A DNA stretch of 64,000 nucleotides, taken from Chelatococcus asaccharovorans. Lineage in GTDB: Bacteria; Pseudomonadota; Alphaproteobacteria; Rhizobiales; Beijerinckiaceae. This document shows positions 43,685 to 52,865 of this stretch, in pieces (position 1 is the first letter of the stretch; the number at the start of each line of letters is the position of its first letter). Both the position numbers and the translations under genes were made by a program. Location of the stretch: positions 62,001 to 126,000 of the forward strand of contig NZ_QJJK01000007.1 of NCBI RefSeq assembly GCF_003201475.1. Direction: 5' to 3'. Below the pieces are notes generated by a model, which saw nothing but the letters and a program-made list of their open reading frames with translations, searched no databases and had not been told where the DNA came from.

Positions 43685-44588
43685 GATTGATTCCTCAATC
43701 ACTCAGCCCCGCGGGCGGGCGCCGGCGTTCGGTCTCCGGTTATCGGCCAGTTATTTGATGATACCAATGCTGGCCTTCCTCGCCTATTTCTTCTTCTATC
43801 CCGCGCTGCGTCTGCTGTTCTCCAGCATTCAGACGCAGAACAGTCAGGGGATAGTCGGCCCACCCTATACCTTGGAGCACTATACGCGCCTGCTCAACGT
43901 AGATCTCTATGCACGCGTATTCTGGAATACGCTTCGCATGAGCGTCATCACATCGTTGATTGCTACGATTCTGGCCTATCCGGTCGCGATCGTGATGGTC
44001 AAAAGTCGGCCGATGGTGACGCGGATCATCACCCTCATCGTCATCGCCCCCTTGATCGTCAGTGTGGTCGTGCGCGGCTACGGCTGGCAGCTCATCCTGA
44101 CGAACGGGCCGAAGGGCCTCCTGAATTGGCTTCTGATGAGCCTCGGGATCGTCGATGCGCCCCTGTCCATTCTCTATACCGAGGCAGCGGTCATCATCGG
44201 CTCCCTGCATGTATTCTATCCGATGATGGTTTTGCCGCTCGCTTCGGCTTTGGGAAAAATAGATCCCAATCTCGAGGACGCCGCACGCATGCTTGGCGCG
44301 CCCTGGTGGAAGGTATTCCTTCGGGTGACGCTTCCGCTCAGCCTCCCAGGATTCGTTGCGGGTTTCACGATCGTCTTTTCGCTCACCGCCGGATCCTTCG
44401 TTATCCCCGCGATATTGGGCGGCGCTTCAGCCATCATGCTTGGAAATCTCATCGAGCAACAGATATTCGTGGTCTACGACTGGCCCTTCGGCGCGGCGAT
44501 CGCCCTCATCCTTGTTGCCGTCGTCTTTGCGGTGAACGGGTTTTCAATGTGGCTCCTTGAGGGCCGCCGCCTGAGGAGGCCGGCCTGA
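43671..44588 (+). CDS. ABC transporter permease, PotB type
   Basis: This 305-residue inner-membrane permease is of the spermidine/putrescine-type family. The GTG at 43671 and the ATG at 43674 are adjacent starts. It has a first span ending in the periplasmic FSSIQTQNSQGIVGPPYTLEHY-like loop, of which GPPYTLEHYTRLL is conserved, and the EAA loop NLEDAARMLGAPWWKVFLRV near residue 200. Its stop overlaps the next permease ATG. The substrate may be a polyamine, an amino-acid derivative or another small cation. Confidence 0.93.
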   Translation: MMAAEIDSSITQPRGRAPAFGLRLSASYLMIPMLAFLAYFFFYPALRLLFSSIQTQNSQGIVGPPYTLEHYTRLLNVDLYARVFWNTLRMSVITSLIATILAYPVAIVMVKSRPMVTRIITLIVIAPLIVSVVVRGYGWQLILTNGPKGLLNWLLMSLGIVDAPLSILYTEAAVIIGSLHVFYPMMVLPLASALGKIDPNLEDAARMLGAPWWKVFLRVTLPLSLPGFVAGFTIVFSLTAGSFVIPAILGGASAIMLGNLIEQQIFVVYDWPFGAAIALILVAVVFAVNGFSMWLLEGRRLRRPA

Positions 44589-45391
44589 TGGACGAGCGCT
44601 TTTCCGGCCCAGGAGCCTGGATCCTCTATGCGATAACGATCGCCATGATGATCTTCATCCTGTCGCCTCTATTGCTGGTGATGGCCGTATCGGTCTCGGA
44701 TTCGTACTTCGTCACCTTTCCACCCGAGGGCTTCACCTTGAAATGGTACGCCAAGGTGCTGCAGGATCGGGACTTCATAGACGCGATGCAATTGAGCATC
44801 CTGCTCGCGCTCGGCGCCACCATAGGTTCGCTTCTCCTGGGTGTCCCCGCGGCCTTCGCGCTCGTGCGCGGCGACTTCTTCGGCGCGGCGGCGATCACGG
44901 GCTTCCTGCTCTCGCCGCTGATCTTTCCGGCACTTGTCACGGGCTTGGCCCTATTGCAGGTCTTGTCCAGGCTGGGTTCCGAGGATGCGCGTCTGAACCT
45001 TCTGATCGGCCATATCGTTGTGACAGCGCCCTATGTTATCCGCACGGTTTTGAGCAGCCTGCTGCTGGTCGACGAGAATCTCGAGGACGCCGCACGGACG
45101 CTGGGCGCGAGCCGCATGCGCACGTTCTGGCGGGTGACGTTGCCACAGATCGCCTCTGGCGTTGCTGCCGGCGGGCTGTTCGCTTTCATGGTCTCTTTTG
45201 ACAATTACCCGATTTCCATGTGGCTGGCGAACTCGGAGTATTCGCCTGTGCCGCTTGTCCTCATGCGCCAACTGGTCAATGTCTTCGATCCATCGGTTCC
45301 AGCGATGTCGACGATCATCATTCTCTTCGCGATGGCCGGTGTGCTGGTGCTGGAGCGCTTGGTTGGCCTGCGGCGAGCCCTAACCGTATAG
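44588..45391 (+). CDS. ABC transporter permease, PotC type
   Basis: This 267-residue partner permease starts with ATG overlapping the previous TGA (TGATG). It has SPLLLVMAVSVSDSYFVTFP near residue 25, FTLKWYAKVL, and the EAA loop NLEDAARTLGASRMRTFWRV. The binding-protein gene follows after 118 bases with its own ribosome binding site. Confidence 0.93.
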   Translation: MDERFSGPGAWILYAITIAMMIFILSPLLLVMAVSVSDSYFVTFPPEGFTLKWYAKVLQDRDFIDAMQLSILLALGATIGSLLLGVPAAFALVRGDFFGAAAITGFLLSPLIFPALVTGLALLQVLSRLGSEDARLNLLIGHIVVTAPYVIRTVLSSLLLVDENLEDAARTLGASRMRTFWRVTLPQIASGVAAGGLFAFMVSFDNYPISMWLANSEYSPVPLVLMRQLVNVFDPSVPAMSTIIILFAMAGVLVLERLVGLRRALTV

Positions 45392-45509
45392 GATCGACGC
45401 GGGTCCTAACGATACACCGGTCTAGTAGGACAAGAAATATACCTGGATTTACCAGGGTGTTGAAAATTCGCCTCGCTCAAATACTATTTATAATGATGGG
45501 GAACTTATA

Positions 45510-46571
45510 ATGACCTTTACACGCAGAAATCTTATGAAAGCAGGAGCGGCTGCGGCTGTCTTTCCGACGATCATCAGCCGCGCGTCGGCGCAGGCCAAGC
45601 AGCTGCATGTCGGCGTTTATAATTCGGCACAAGGCAAACTCATCCAAAAAGAAGTCATTCCCAAATTCGAGGCGGAGTACAAGTGCCGGGTCTTCACGAC
45701 CGAGGGCGCGACGCTCGCCAATATCGCCGCGTTGCGCGCCACGCGGGATGCCCCACGCTTCAGCGTCATGTCGATGGACGACGTCGGCATTCCGCAAGCC
45801 AAGCAGGAAGGCCTGATCGACAAGCTCGATCCCGCCAAGATTCCGAATCTGGAAAAGGTCTACAAGCGCTATATTTTCGAGGACGGCTTTGGCGTGGGCT
45901 TCGCTATATCGAGCGCGGCGCTCTTTATCAACCCGCAGGTTACCAAGCCTATCCAGAGCTACGAAGAAATATTCGATCCGAAGTACCGCAAGCAGATATT
46001 GCTGAATACACCGAAGAACACGCAGAGCATCCTGATGCTCATCGTCGCGACCGCCTTGGCGACGGGCAAGCCCCTCAAGGAGGCGCAGTATCTGGTCGAC
46101 AGCGGCTGGGACAAGCTGGCGACGCTCAAGCCAAACATTCTGACGATTTACGACAGCGAGGCACAGGTGCTGCAGGTCGCCCAGGGCCAGGCGGCTATCG
46201 GCGGTATCGAATACTCCAAGGCCGTCTATCCGCATACTGCCAAGGGCGTTCCGCTCGACATGACCTTCCCCAAGGAAGGATCCTTCACAGGCATCAACAG
46301 CATCACGATGGTCAAGAATGCACCGGAGCCCGAACTGGGCGCCGCCTTCATCAATCGCATTCTCGAGCCGTCCGTGGCCAAGATGCTGGCGGAGCAGACC
46401 TTGAGCGCGCCGTCAGTCAGCGGTATCGAGTTCAAGCCGGAAGTCGCAAAGTTCTTGGCCTACCCCGATACCAAAGCCACAGAACTCGGGTTGTTCACGC
46501 CGGACTGGAACTATATCGTCCCACGCCGGGGTCCGTGGCTCGAGCGCTACAACCAGTTGTTCACAAGCTGA
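45510..46571 (+). CDS. ABC transporter substrate-binding protein, PotD type, with Tat-like signal
   Basis: This 353-residue binding protein starts MTFTRRNLMKAGAAAAVFPT with a twin-arginine pattern (TRRNLMK), cleavage probably after SAQA near residue 30, so it may be exported folded by the Tat system. The mature protein resembles spermidine/putrescine- and iron-type binding proteins (LHVGVYNSAQGKLIQKEVIP). A GGGGAAC ribosome binding site and a TATAAT-like box (45489-45494) precede it, so an internal promoter is possible. It supplies ligand to the two permeases upstream and the ATPase downstream. Confidence 0.92.
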   Translation: MTFTRRNLMKAGAAAAVFPTIISRASAQAKQLHVGVYNSAQGKLIQKEVIPKFEAEYKCRVFTTEGATLANIAALRATRDAPRFSVMSMDDVGIPQAKQEGLIDKLDPAKIPNLEKVYKRYIFEDGFGVGFAISSAALFINPQVTKPIQSYEEIFDPKYRKQILLNTPKNTQSILMLIVATALATGKPLKEAQYLVDSGWDKLATLKPNILTIYDSEAQVLQVAQGQAAIGGIEYSKAVYPHTAKGVPLDMTFPKEGSFTGINSITMVKNAPEPELGAAFINRILEPSVAKMLAEQTLSAPSVSGIEFKPEVAKFLAYPDTKATELGLFTPDWNYIVPRRGPWLERYNQLFTS

Positions 46572-46580
46572 GTGGATGTC

Positions 46581-47678
46581 ATGAAGTCGGCCGAAGTCAG
46601 GCTTGAGAATATCAGCAAGCAATACCACCGCTTGACGGCGGTCGACAATGTTTCGCTGAAGATTGAACCGGGCAGCATGATCGCGCTGCTCGGTCCAAGC
46701 GGATGTGGAAAGACCACCTGCCTGCGCATGATCGCCGGGCTTATCCGCCCCACTTCAGGTGGAATATTCGTCAACAATGCTGATATCACGCATGTTCCGG
46801 TCCATCGCCGGAACATCGGCATGTTGTTCCAGAATTATGCGCTGTTTCCGCATCTCACGGTCGAGGAGAACATTGCCTTCGGCCTCGAGATGCGGGGCAT
46901 CAAAAAGGCGGCGGCGAAGGCCAGGGTCGCGGAAGCGCTCACCCTGGTGCAGCTTTCGTCTTTTGGGGGCCGTTATCCGGCCCAGCTCTCAGGCGGCCAG
47001 CAACAGCGCGTTGCACTGGGGCGGGCGCTGGTCATCGAGCCGGCGATGCTGTTGCTTGACGAGCCGCTCGGTGCGCTCGACAAAGGGCTGCGCGAGAGCA
47101 TGCAGGTCGAATTGCGAGCCTTGCAGCAACGTCTCGGCCTGACGACGATCATGGTCACCCACGATCAGGATGAAGCCCTGACAATGGCCGACAAGATCGT
47201 TGTCATGCGGGCTGGAAATCTTGAGCAGGTCGGCTCTGCGACCGAGATTTACCAACGCCCCGTTTCGAAATTCGTCGCTAGCTTCATCGGCGTTTCTAAC
47301 ATGTTCGAGGGTGCTGTCGAGCGGCGTGAGGGCGCCGGCGGGCTTGTCGCAGCCAAATCGGGGATTAGGCTTCAGGTCGACAGCATGCCGTCGATGGCCT
47401 CCTCGGATGTGACCGTTTCCATCCGCCCGGAAGCGATCACCGTCGAGAAGGCGAATGGCCTTGAGGTGGCGGACCGTCCCAATGTCGTGGCGGCGCGTGT
47501 CGAGCAGGTGATCTACCGCGGGTTCATAAGCCATTATTACTTGAGGACCCAGGGTGGCCAGCAGCTCATTGCTTTCGAGCAAAACCAGCTTCACACCACA
47601 GGGCTGCGCCATACCGTTGGTGACGAGGTCGTCGCGCGCTGGGACGCCTCCAGTAATCACGTTATTCCGAACCCATAG
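46581..47678 (+). CDS. ABC transporter ATP-binding protein, PotA type
   Basis: This 365-residue ATPase has Walker A GPSGCGKTT, signature LSGGQQQR, Walker B MLLLDEPLGALD and a C-terminal TOBE domain (SIRPEAITVEK onward). The ATG at 46581 is preferred; a GTG right after the previous stop (46572) would add three residues. It completes the importer whose permeases and binding protein precede it. About 200 bases separate it from pxpB. Confidence 0.93.
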   Translation: MKSAEVRLENISKQYHRLTAVDNVSLKIEPGSMIALLGPSGCGKTTCLRMIAGLIRPTSGGIFVNNADITHVPVHRRNIGMLFQNYALFPHLTVEENIAFGLEMRGIKKAAAKARVAEALTLVQLSSFGGRYPAQLSGGQQQRVALGRALVIEPAMLLLDEPLGALDKGLRESMQVELRALQQRLGLTTIMVTHDQDEALTMADKIVVMRAGNLEQVGSATEIYQRPVSKFVASFIGVSNMFEGAVERREGAGGLVAAKSGIRLQVDSMPSMASSDVTVSIRPEAITVEKANGLEVADRPNVVAARVEQVIYRGFISHYYLRTQGGQQLIAFEQNQLHTTGLRHTVGDEVVARWDASSNHVIPNP

Positions 47679-47880
47679 AGGATCTGATCGGGGAATGGTT
47701 GGCACATTGCGTTACACCCTCCCTCTTCGCCCTGTCGTCAAGCTCAATGAAAGCCACGGGGCGTGTCATCGACGCGACTTATGCCCGTAGAACCACAACC
47801 TCTTGGAACGCGCAGCATCATTTATCTAGGTTGCTCCAGCCGGAGGCTCCTCGAAAGACAGCCGGAATCGGAGAAATATC

Positions 47881-48579
47881 TTGTTGACCGACCATGCTGC
47901 CCTCGCACCCTTCATCGCAACGATTGCGAAGGATCCGAAGATCAGCTCCATCGGCACCCTGGCTCTGCTGGTGGAGGCACCGGGTGAATTCACAATTGAG
48001 CAACAGAGCCGCATCTGGGCTTTGGCGGATATTGTCTCATCCTGGCCGAATGTTCAGGAGGCTGTTCCGGGTGTCACCAATCTCATGCTGATATTCGATC
48101 AGCCGCCTGAAGCTCTTGACGGGTTGAGCGCAGCCATCGTCGAACTCTGGCATAATCTGCCGTGCAGGGACATCTCAGGCAAGCTCATTGAGATACCGGT
48201 GATCTACGGCGGCGAAGCCGGGTTTGACCTGCCCGCGGTGGCGGCACGCACCCGGCTATCGGAGCGAGATGTCATCCGCATCCACAGCGGGGGCGAGTAT
48301 ACGGTCTGTGCCATCGCCAGTTCGCCCGGCTTCGGATATCTCCATGGTCTTGATCCGCGCATCTTCATGCCGCGGAAGTCGGTGCCTTCGCTGAACATGC
48401 GCGCCGGTTCCGTCACCATCGGCGGCATGCAGACCGGCGTGGCGGTGGTGACGAGCCCCAATGGCTGGAATGCCATCGGCTGGGCGTCGCTGCCAATGTT
48501 CGATCCCCTGAGCGACAACCCGTCGCTGATGCTGCCGGGCGATCAAGTCAAGTTCAGGATCGATCGGATCGAGCTGTGA
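47881..48579 (+). CDS. pxpB: 5-oxoprolinase subunit B-like protein (PxpB/KipI family), copy 1
   Basis: PxpB with PxpA and PxpC hydrolyses 5-oxoproline to glutamate with ATP. The 232-residue protein has the family core VIYGGEAGFDLPAVAARTRL, IHSGGEYTVCAI, SPGFGYLHGLDPRIFMPRK and SVTIGGMQTGV. The N-terminal part (LGTLALLVEAPGEFT-type sequence, read here as IGTLALLVEAPGEF) is closer to that of copy 2 at 57557 than to textbook PxpB. The start is a TTG at 47881 with GGAG seven bases before it. Its stop overlaps the pxpC start. Confidence 0.88.
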   Translation: MLTDHAALAPFIATIAKDPKISSIGTLALLVEAPGEFTIEQQSRIWALADIVSSWPNVQEAVPGVTNLMLIFDQPPEALDGLSAAIVELWHNLPCRDISGKLIEIPVIYGGEAGFDLPAVAARTRLSERDVIRIHSGGEYTVCAIASSPGFGYLHGLDPRIFMPRKSVPSLNMRAGSVTIGGMQTGVAVVTSPNGWNAIGWASLPMFDPLSDNPSLMLPGDQVKFRIDRIEL

Positions 48580-49547
48580 TTGAAGTGCTGACGAGCTTCG
48601 CGCTCAACACCGTTCAGGACAAGGGTCGTGTCGGCGTGCGCCGCTTCGGTGTCAGCACGTCCGGCGTCATGGATCCCCTCGCGCTGACGGTCGGCAATAC
48701 GCTTCTGGGCAATGACGAGAACGCCGCGTGCATCGAGGTGCAGACCTTTCCTTTCCGGATCCGTTTCACCATCGATTGCGCGTTCGCAGTCACGGGGGCC
48801 GACTGCATGGCGAGGCTCGGGGAGGTATCCTTGCCGCCGTGGTGGTGTGCTCAGGCCAAGGCTGGAGATGTACTTCAGCTCAACGCACCAAAACGGGGTG
48901 CGCGCGGCTATATTACCTTTCGCGGCGGCCTTGATCTGCCGCTGATCCTGGGTTCGCGCAGCACGCATTTGCGGTCCGGGTTTGGCGGCTTCGAGGGCCG
49001 TCCGCTGATGGCGGGTGACGCGCTTCCGCTCTGCTCGGCGGCGGCCCCCACCGAGGGACGTGTGGGCTTCGGTGCCGAGCCGCCGGACATCGCGATTCCT
49101 GCGCCGGTCGACGGAAAGGCTTTGCAGGTGCGCGCGCTGCGCGCCGGTGAATACGACCTGTTCCCCACGGCGATGCAAGACCTGTTCTGGTCGACGCTCT
49201 GGAAAATCGGCATGCAAAGCGATCGCGGCGGCTATCGCCTCGCGGGGCCGAAACTCTTGCTGCCAGAGCCCGTCGAGATGCGCTCTCACGGCGTGGTTCC
49301 GGGCGTCATACAGGTGCCACCGGCGGGCGAACCTATTGTCCAGATGAGCGATGCAAACACGGCGGGCGGCTATCCGAAGATCGCCGCCGTCGTACAAGCC
49401 GACCTCTGGCGGCTTGGGCAGGCGAAGCCGGGATCATTCGTGACCTTCAAGGGTGTGAGCTACCGCGAGGCCGTCGCCGCGATGGATCCGGTCGAAAACT
49501 ACCTTGCGCGCGTTGGCACAACGAGTGCGCTCTACCGGGCGCTTTGA
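48576..49547 (+). CDS. pxpC: 5-oxoprolinase subunit C-like protein (PxpC/KipA family), copy 1
   Basis: This 323-residue protein is the carboxyltransferase-fold partner of PxpB. It begins MIEVLTSFALNTVQDKGRVG and has the RFGVSTSGVMDPLAL motif, GNDENAACIEVQ, FRGGLDLPLILGSRSTHLR and the ending with GYPKIAAVVQADLWRLGQ. The GTG at 48576 overlaps the pxpB stop (GTGA). In urea carboxylase the equivalents of PxpC and PxpB form the carboxyltransferase domain. Together with pxpA downstream this makes a complete PxpABC set. Confidence 0.9.
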   Translation: MIEVLTSFALNTVQDKGRVGVRRFGVSTSGVMDPLALTVGNTLLGNDENAACIEVQTFPFRIRFTIDCAFAVTGADCMARLGEVSLPPWWCAQAKAGDVLQLNAPKRGARGYITFRGGLDLPLILGSRSTHLRSGFGGFEGRPLMAGDALPLCSAAAPTEGRVGFGAEPPDIAIPAPVDGKALQVRALRAGEYDLFPTAMQDLFWSTLWKIGMQSDRGGYRLAGPKLLLPEPVEMRSHGVVPGVIQVPPAGEPIVQMSDANTAGGYPKIAAVVQADLWRLGQAKPGSFVTFKGVSYREAVAAMDPVENYLARVGTTSALYRAL

Positions 49548-49585
49548 GGCGGCTATCGATTTATGTTCTGGGAGCTGGATCAACG

Positions 49586-50353
49586 ATGAAGATCGATGTC
49601 AATTCGGATATGGGTGAGGGCTTCGGGCCCTATCGCATTGGCGACGACGAGGCTCTGATGAACATCGTCTCGTCCGCCAATATCGCATGCGGCTTTCACG
49701 CTGGTGATCCCCTTATCATGGATCGCACGGTGCGCATGGCCAAGGCGAAGGGTGTGGGCATCGGTGCGCATCCCGGCCTGCCCGATCTCCTGGGCTTCGG
49801 ACGTCGCGTCATCCAGATGGATGCCACGGAGATCGAGAAGCACATGGTCTACCAGATCGGTGCTTTGCAAGCGATTGCCCTGAACGCCGGCCATCGCGTC
49901 ACCCATGTCAGCTTCCATGCGGCCATGGGCAACATGGTCAATGCCGATCCCGACATGGCGGATCTCGTCGCACGGGCGATCGCTGCCGTCGATCGCGATC
50001 TCATCGTGTTCTCCATGCCGGATATGGAGATCGTGCGGGCCGCTCAGGCCGCGGGCTTGCGGGTTCTTACGATGTTCCTGGCAGACCGCGCCTATGATGC
50101 GGACGCCAATCTCGTGTCCCGGAAACTCCGCAACTCGGTCATCACGTCACCGGATGCAGTGGCGAAGCGTGTTCAGCGCTTTCTCGACAGCGGAACGATA
50201 GAGACCATCGAGGGCCAGTCGATCAAGATTGAGGCCCGCTCCATTCTCGTCCACAGCGACACGCCCGGCGCCGTCGATCTCGCGGCCACGGTCCGCCGTG
50301 TCATCGAACAGGGCGGCGGCACCATTACTCCGGCGACGGCATTGCTGGCGTGA
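49586..50353 (+). CDS. pxpA: 5-oxoprolinase subunit A (PxpA, LamB/YcsF family)
   Basis: This 255-residue protein has the diagnostic N terminus MKIDVNSDMGEGFGPY, then SSANIACGFHAGDP, GIGAHPGLPDLLGFGRR and LVHSDTPGAVDLA near the C terminus. PxpA is needed with PxpB and PxpC for ATP-dependent opening of 5-oxoproline. The ATG at 49586 follows GGGAGCTGG and begins the conserved sequence. It is the last gene of the block and is followed by a bidirectional terminator. Confidence 0.94.
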   Translation: MKIDVNSDMGEGFGPYRIGDDEALMNIVSSANIACGFHAGDPLIMDRTVRMAKAKGVGIGAHPGLPDLLGFGRRVIQMDATEIEKHMVYQIGALQAIALNAGHRVTHVSFHAAMGNMVNADPDMADLVARAIAAVDRDLIVFSMPDMEIVRAAQAAGLRVLTMFLADRAYDADANLVSRKLRNSVITSPDAVAKRVQRFLDSGTIETIEGQSIKIEARSILVHSDTPGAVDLAATVRRVIEQGGGTITPATALLA

Positions 50354-50377
50354 TGGACCTGCGGCCGTCTTTCCAGG

Positions 50378-50412
50378 AATAAGCCCCCGCGAGATGATCT
50401 CGGGGGCTTATT
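50378..50412. terminator. bidirectional rho-independent terminator
   Basis: AATAAGCCCCCG (50378-50389) pairs perfectly with CGGGGGCTTATT (50401-50412) around an 11-base loop. The A/T-rich ends provide U tracts in both directions. It lies between the convergent pxpA and denD-like genes. Confidence 0.85.
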
Positions 50413-50424
50413 ATTACCGATGGA

Positions 50425-51405
50425 TCAGCCGCGAAGTTCATCTGCGATGTGAATGCGGATGATGTCTTCGAAGTTGCTCTCGGCCTTGAAGCCAAGAGAC
50501 AGCGCGCGGCGCGCATCGAAATCCCGTGGCCAACCATCAACGATCCGGATGATCTTCTCGTCGGGCTCCCGGCGGATGCGCGCGACGACGGCGTCGCCCG
50601 CGATGTTGCGCAGGGCCTCGATCTGCTCGCCAACGGTGCATGAGACACCGGGCATGCTGAGCGTGCGCCGGGGGCCCACGGCGTCCCCATTGATGGTCGC
50701 CGCGTGCAGGAGGAAGGCGACGGCCGAACGGGGAGACGCATGCCAGTGCCGCACATCTTCCGAAACAGGCAGCACAGCCTCAAGCCCCGCAAGAGGTTCG
50801 CGGATGATGCTGGAGAAGAAGCCTGACGCCGCCTTGTTGGGCTTGCCAGGACGCACGCAGATGGTAGGCAGGCGAATGCCGATGCCGTCGAAAAAGCCCT
50901 TGCGCGTGTAGTCGGCGAGCAGGAGCTCACCGATAGCCTTCTGGGTTCCATAGGAGGTCAGCGGAGCCTGAAGGAACTCATCCATGATGCGCGGAGGATA
51001 GGGGCCGCCGAACACGCCTGTCGACGAGGTGAAGACCACGCGCGGCTTGTAAGCGCCGGCGCTGGCTCTGTTGAGCGCACGGATTTCCTCGAAGAGTGAC
51101 CATGTACCGTTCAGGTTGATGCGGTAGCCTTTGTCGAAGTCGTCCTCGGCCTCTCCCGATACGATGGCCGCGAGGTGGAAGATGAGATCCGGCTTGTCCG
51201 CCAACAGCCGCTTGGCTTCCCCGGCGGCAGAGAAGTCGGACGCCCTCGTCTCCATGGTGAAAGACGCCTCGACTCGGGCCGGTTCGATCACATCATGCAA
51301 CGTCAGCCGGGTAATGGGCGCTTCACCAAGCTGCGCGTCAGCGACCAGCCGGTTGGTCAGCTTGCGGCCGACCATGCCGGCCGCGCCGATGATGAGAATG
51401 TGCAT
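50425..51405 (-). CDS. denD: NAD-dependent epimerase/dehydratase, DenD-like (D-erythronate dehydrogenase)
   Basis: This 326-residue extended-SDR protein matches DenD, which oxidises D-erythronate at C2 in four-carbon sugar-acid catabolism. The cofactor motif is GAAGMVGRKL at the N terminus, with DLIFHLAAIVSGEAEDDF near residue 75, FTSSTGVFGGP and the catalytic YGTQK. The other four-carbon acid genes (kinase, OtnC aldolase) are absent here, so another sugar-acid or hydroxy-acid substrate is possible. It is the last gene of the minus-strand set LysR, RraA, LysR, DenD. Confidence 0.85.
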   Translation of the reverse strand: MHILIIGAAGMVGRKLTNRLVADAQLGEAPITRLTLHDVIEPARVEASFTMETRASDFSAAGEAKRLLADKPDLIFHLAAIVSGEAEDDFDKGYRINLNGTWSLFEEIRALNRASAGAYKPRVVFTSSTGVFGGPYPPRIMDEFLQAPLTSYGTQKAIGELLLADYTRKGFFDGIGIRLPTICVRPGKPNKAASGFFSSIIREPLAGLEAVLPVSEDVRHWHASPRSAVAFLLHAATINGDAVGPRRTLSMPGVSCTVGEQIEALRNIAGDAVVARIRREPDEKIIRIVDGWPRDFDARRALSLGFKAESNFEDIIRIHIADELRG

Positions 51406-51634
51406 GAATTACTCCGAGAGATGGAAAAATTGACGGCGGCAGTCCGACCGTATCGCCGAGTTGTAACGAGATGCCGTATGGCATCGTTGATGGCGAAACT
51501 GGCCGGCAATGGAAAAGCACCGGCGGCAGTGCAGATACGGTTAGAATGCTTGGCGATTGCAACATAGGAACAAAAGTAAAATGGCGAGATGACGGCCTGT
51601 GCGGATATCGCGGAAACCGCCTTCGCCAGCGCGA

Positions 51635-52579
51635 TCAGTCAGCATGTTTTCCTATGATATCGGTTTGCTCTTGATCCAGTGATTCACTCAACCTGCAAGT
51701 GAGCTTCTCAAGTATTTGGCGCACAGCTTCCGCTGGTTCTGACAGGGGATTGTTGTCCGGCGTGCAGATGGACAATGTTTCCTCGATAGTCGGGGCAACG
51801 ATTGGATTCACGGTCGTTTGGTCGTTGAGCTGCATATCCCGCGCGAAGGCAGCGGGTAGAATCGTCGCGGCAATGCCCTCGTTCACGCTTTGCGCAAGAG
51901 TGATCAGCGATTCCACCTCAGCAATGAGATTGAGCGGTGTGCCGTTCCGGGTGAAGGCCAGTTCGACGGCCCGTCGTACGAAGTTGTAGATGGGAGGAAG
52001 CAGCATGGGAATGTCGGCCAGTTGCTCAACGGAAACGGGCTCGCCTTGCTGCCAACCGGACGTCGCCGGCGAGATCAAGCAGAAACGTTCGGTCATGATG
52101 GGCTTGAAGCGCGCGCCCTTGATCGGGCCCGCACCATGGATCACTGCAAGGTCGAGCCTGCCGTTGATGACGAGTTCGCTATAGGCTTGTCCGAAGCTGT
52201 CCACGATATGCAATCGCACGCCGGGCAGCTCGCTGCGAACCGCCTTCAACAGCGGCACGGAAAGTCGCATGCCGCTGCTATAGGGTGCAACGCCGATCGA
52301 GACCTTTCCTGAGACGGTATAGCGGGAAACGCTGACGTCTGAATAGGCTTGGTCGAGTTGCCTCAGGATGACTTGCGCGTGCCGGTAGAGCGTCCTGCCG
52401 GCCTCCGTCAATGTAACGCCTTGTGGCCCACGAATAAGCAACTGTTGTCGGAAATGGACTTCCAAAGCGGCGAGTTGCTGGCTCAATGCGGGTTGCGCAA
52501 TGTTCAAGGCGTCAGCAGCACGTGTGATGCTGCCGGTATCGACAATCTTGATGAAGGACTGAAGGCGCCGCGTCTCCAA
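51635..52579 (-). CDS. LysR-family regulator A (Nac/Cbl-like), TTG start
   Basis: This 314-residue regulator begins METRRLQSFIKIVDTGSITR, with the helix-turn-helix in TRAADALNIAQPALSQQLAA. The TTG at 52579 is preferred because a GGAG ribosome binding site lies eight bases before it and because the paralogue at 53689 has the same arrangement; the frame stays open 53 codons upstream without similarity. It is related to Nac-type nitrogen regulators. It lies between the rraA-like and denD-like genes on the same strand. Confidence 0.9.
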   Translation of the reverse strand: METRRLQSFIKIVDTGSITRAADALNIAQPALSQQLAALEVHFRQQLLIRGPQGVTLTEAGRTLYRHAQVILRQLDQAYSDVSVSRYTVSGKVSIGVAPYSSGMRLSVPLLKAVRSELPGVRLHIVDSFGQAYSELVINGRLDLAVIHGAGPIKGARFKPIMTERFCLISPATSGWQQGEPVSVEQLADIPMLLPPIYNFVRRAVELAFTRNGTPLNLIAEVESLITLAQSVNEGIAATILPAAFARDMQLNDQTTVNPIVAPTIEETLSICTPDNNPLSEPAEAVRQILEKLTCRLSESLDQEQTDIIGKHAD

Positions 52580-52865
52580 GGGCCAAACTCCGCACAGCTG
52601 TAGCGTGTACAGCCACCACAATAGAGCATCAGGCATCGATTTGGCTTGAAGCAGTGGATGCTTGAAGAGAATGAGAGGCGTCCCTTCATCCCTCTGTCGA
52701 GGCACCTGCTTGCCCCATTGATGAGGTCGCCGAGGCAATGCTCAAGACAATGCGACGAAGAGACCCCATTCGGCCCTTAACGCAGGTCCTATGAAAGACC
52801 TCTCCGTCCCCAGGCAGGCGCGGCGCGCGACTTGAGCGCCTCGCCCCTCATTCCATCACACCCGC

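Noticed and set aside
47881-48579. Calling the PxpB-like genes KipI sporulation inhibitors
   Set aside because: KipI naming comes from Bacillus; adjacency to pxpC and pxpA supports the 5-oxoprolinase assignment, and the organism is not a spore former by its other genes.
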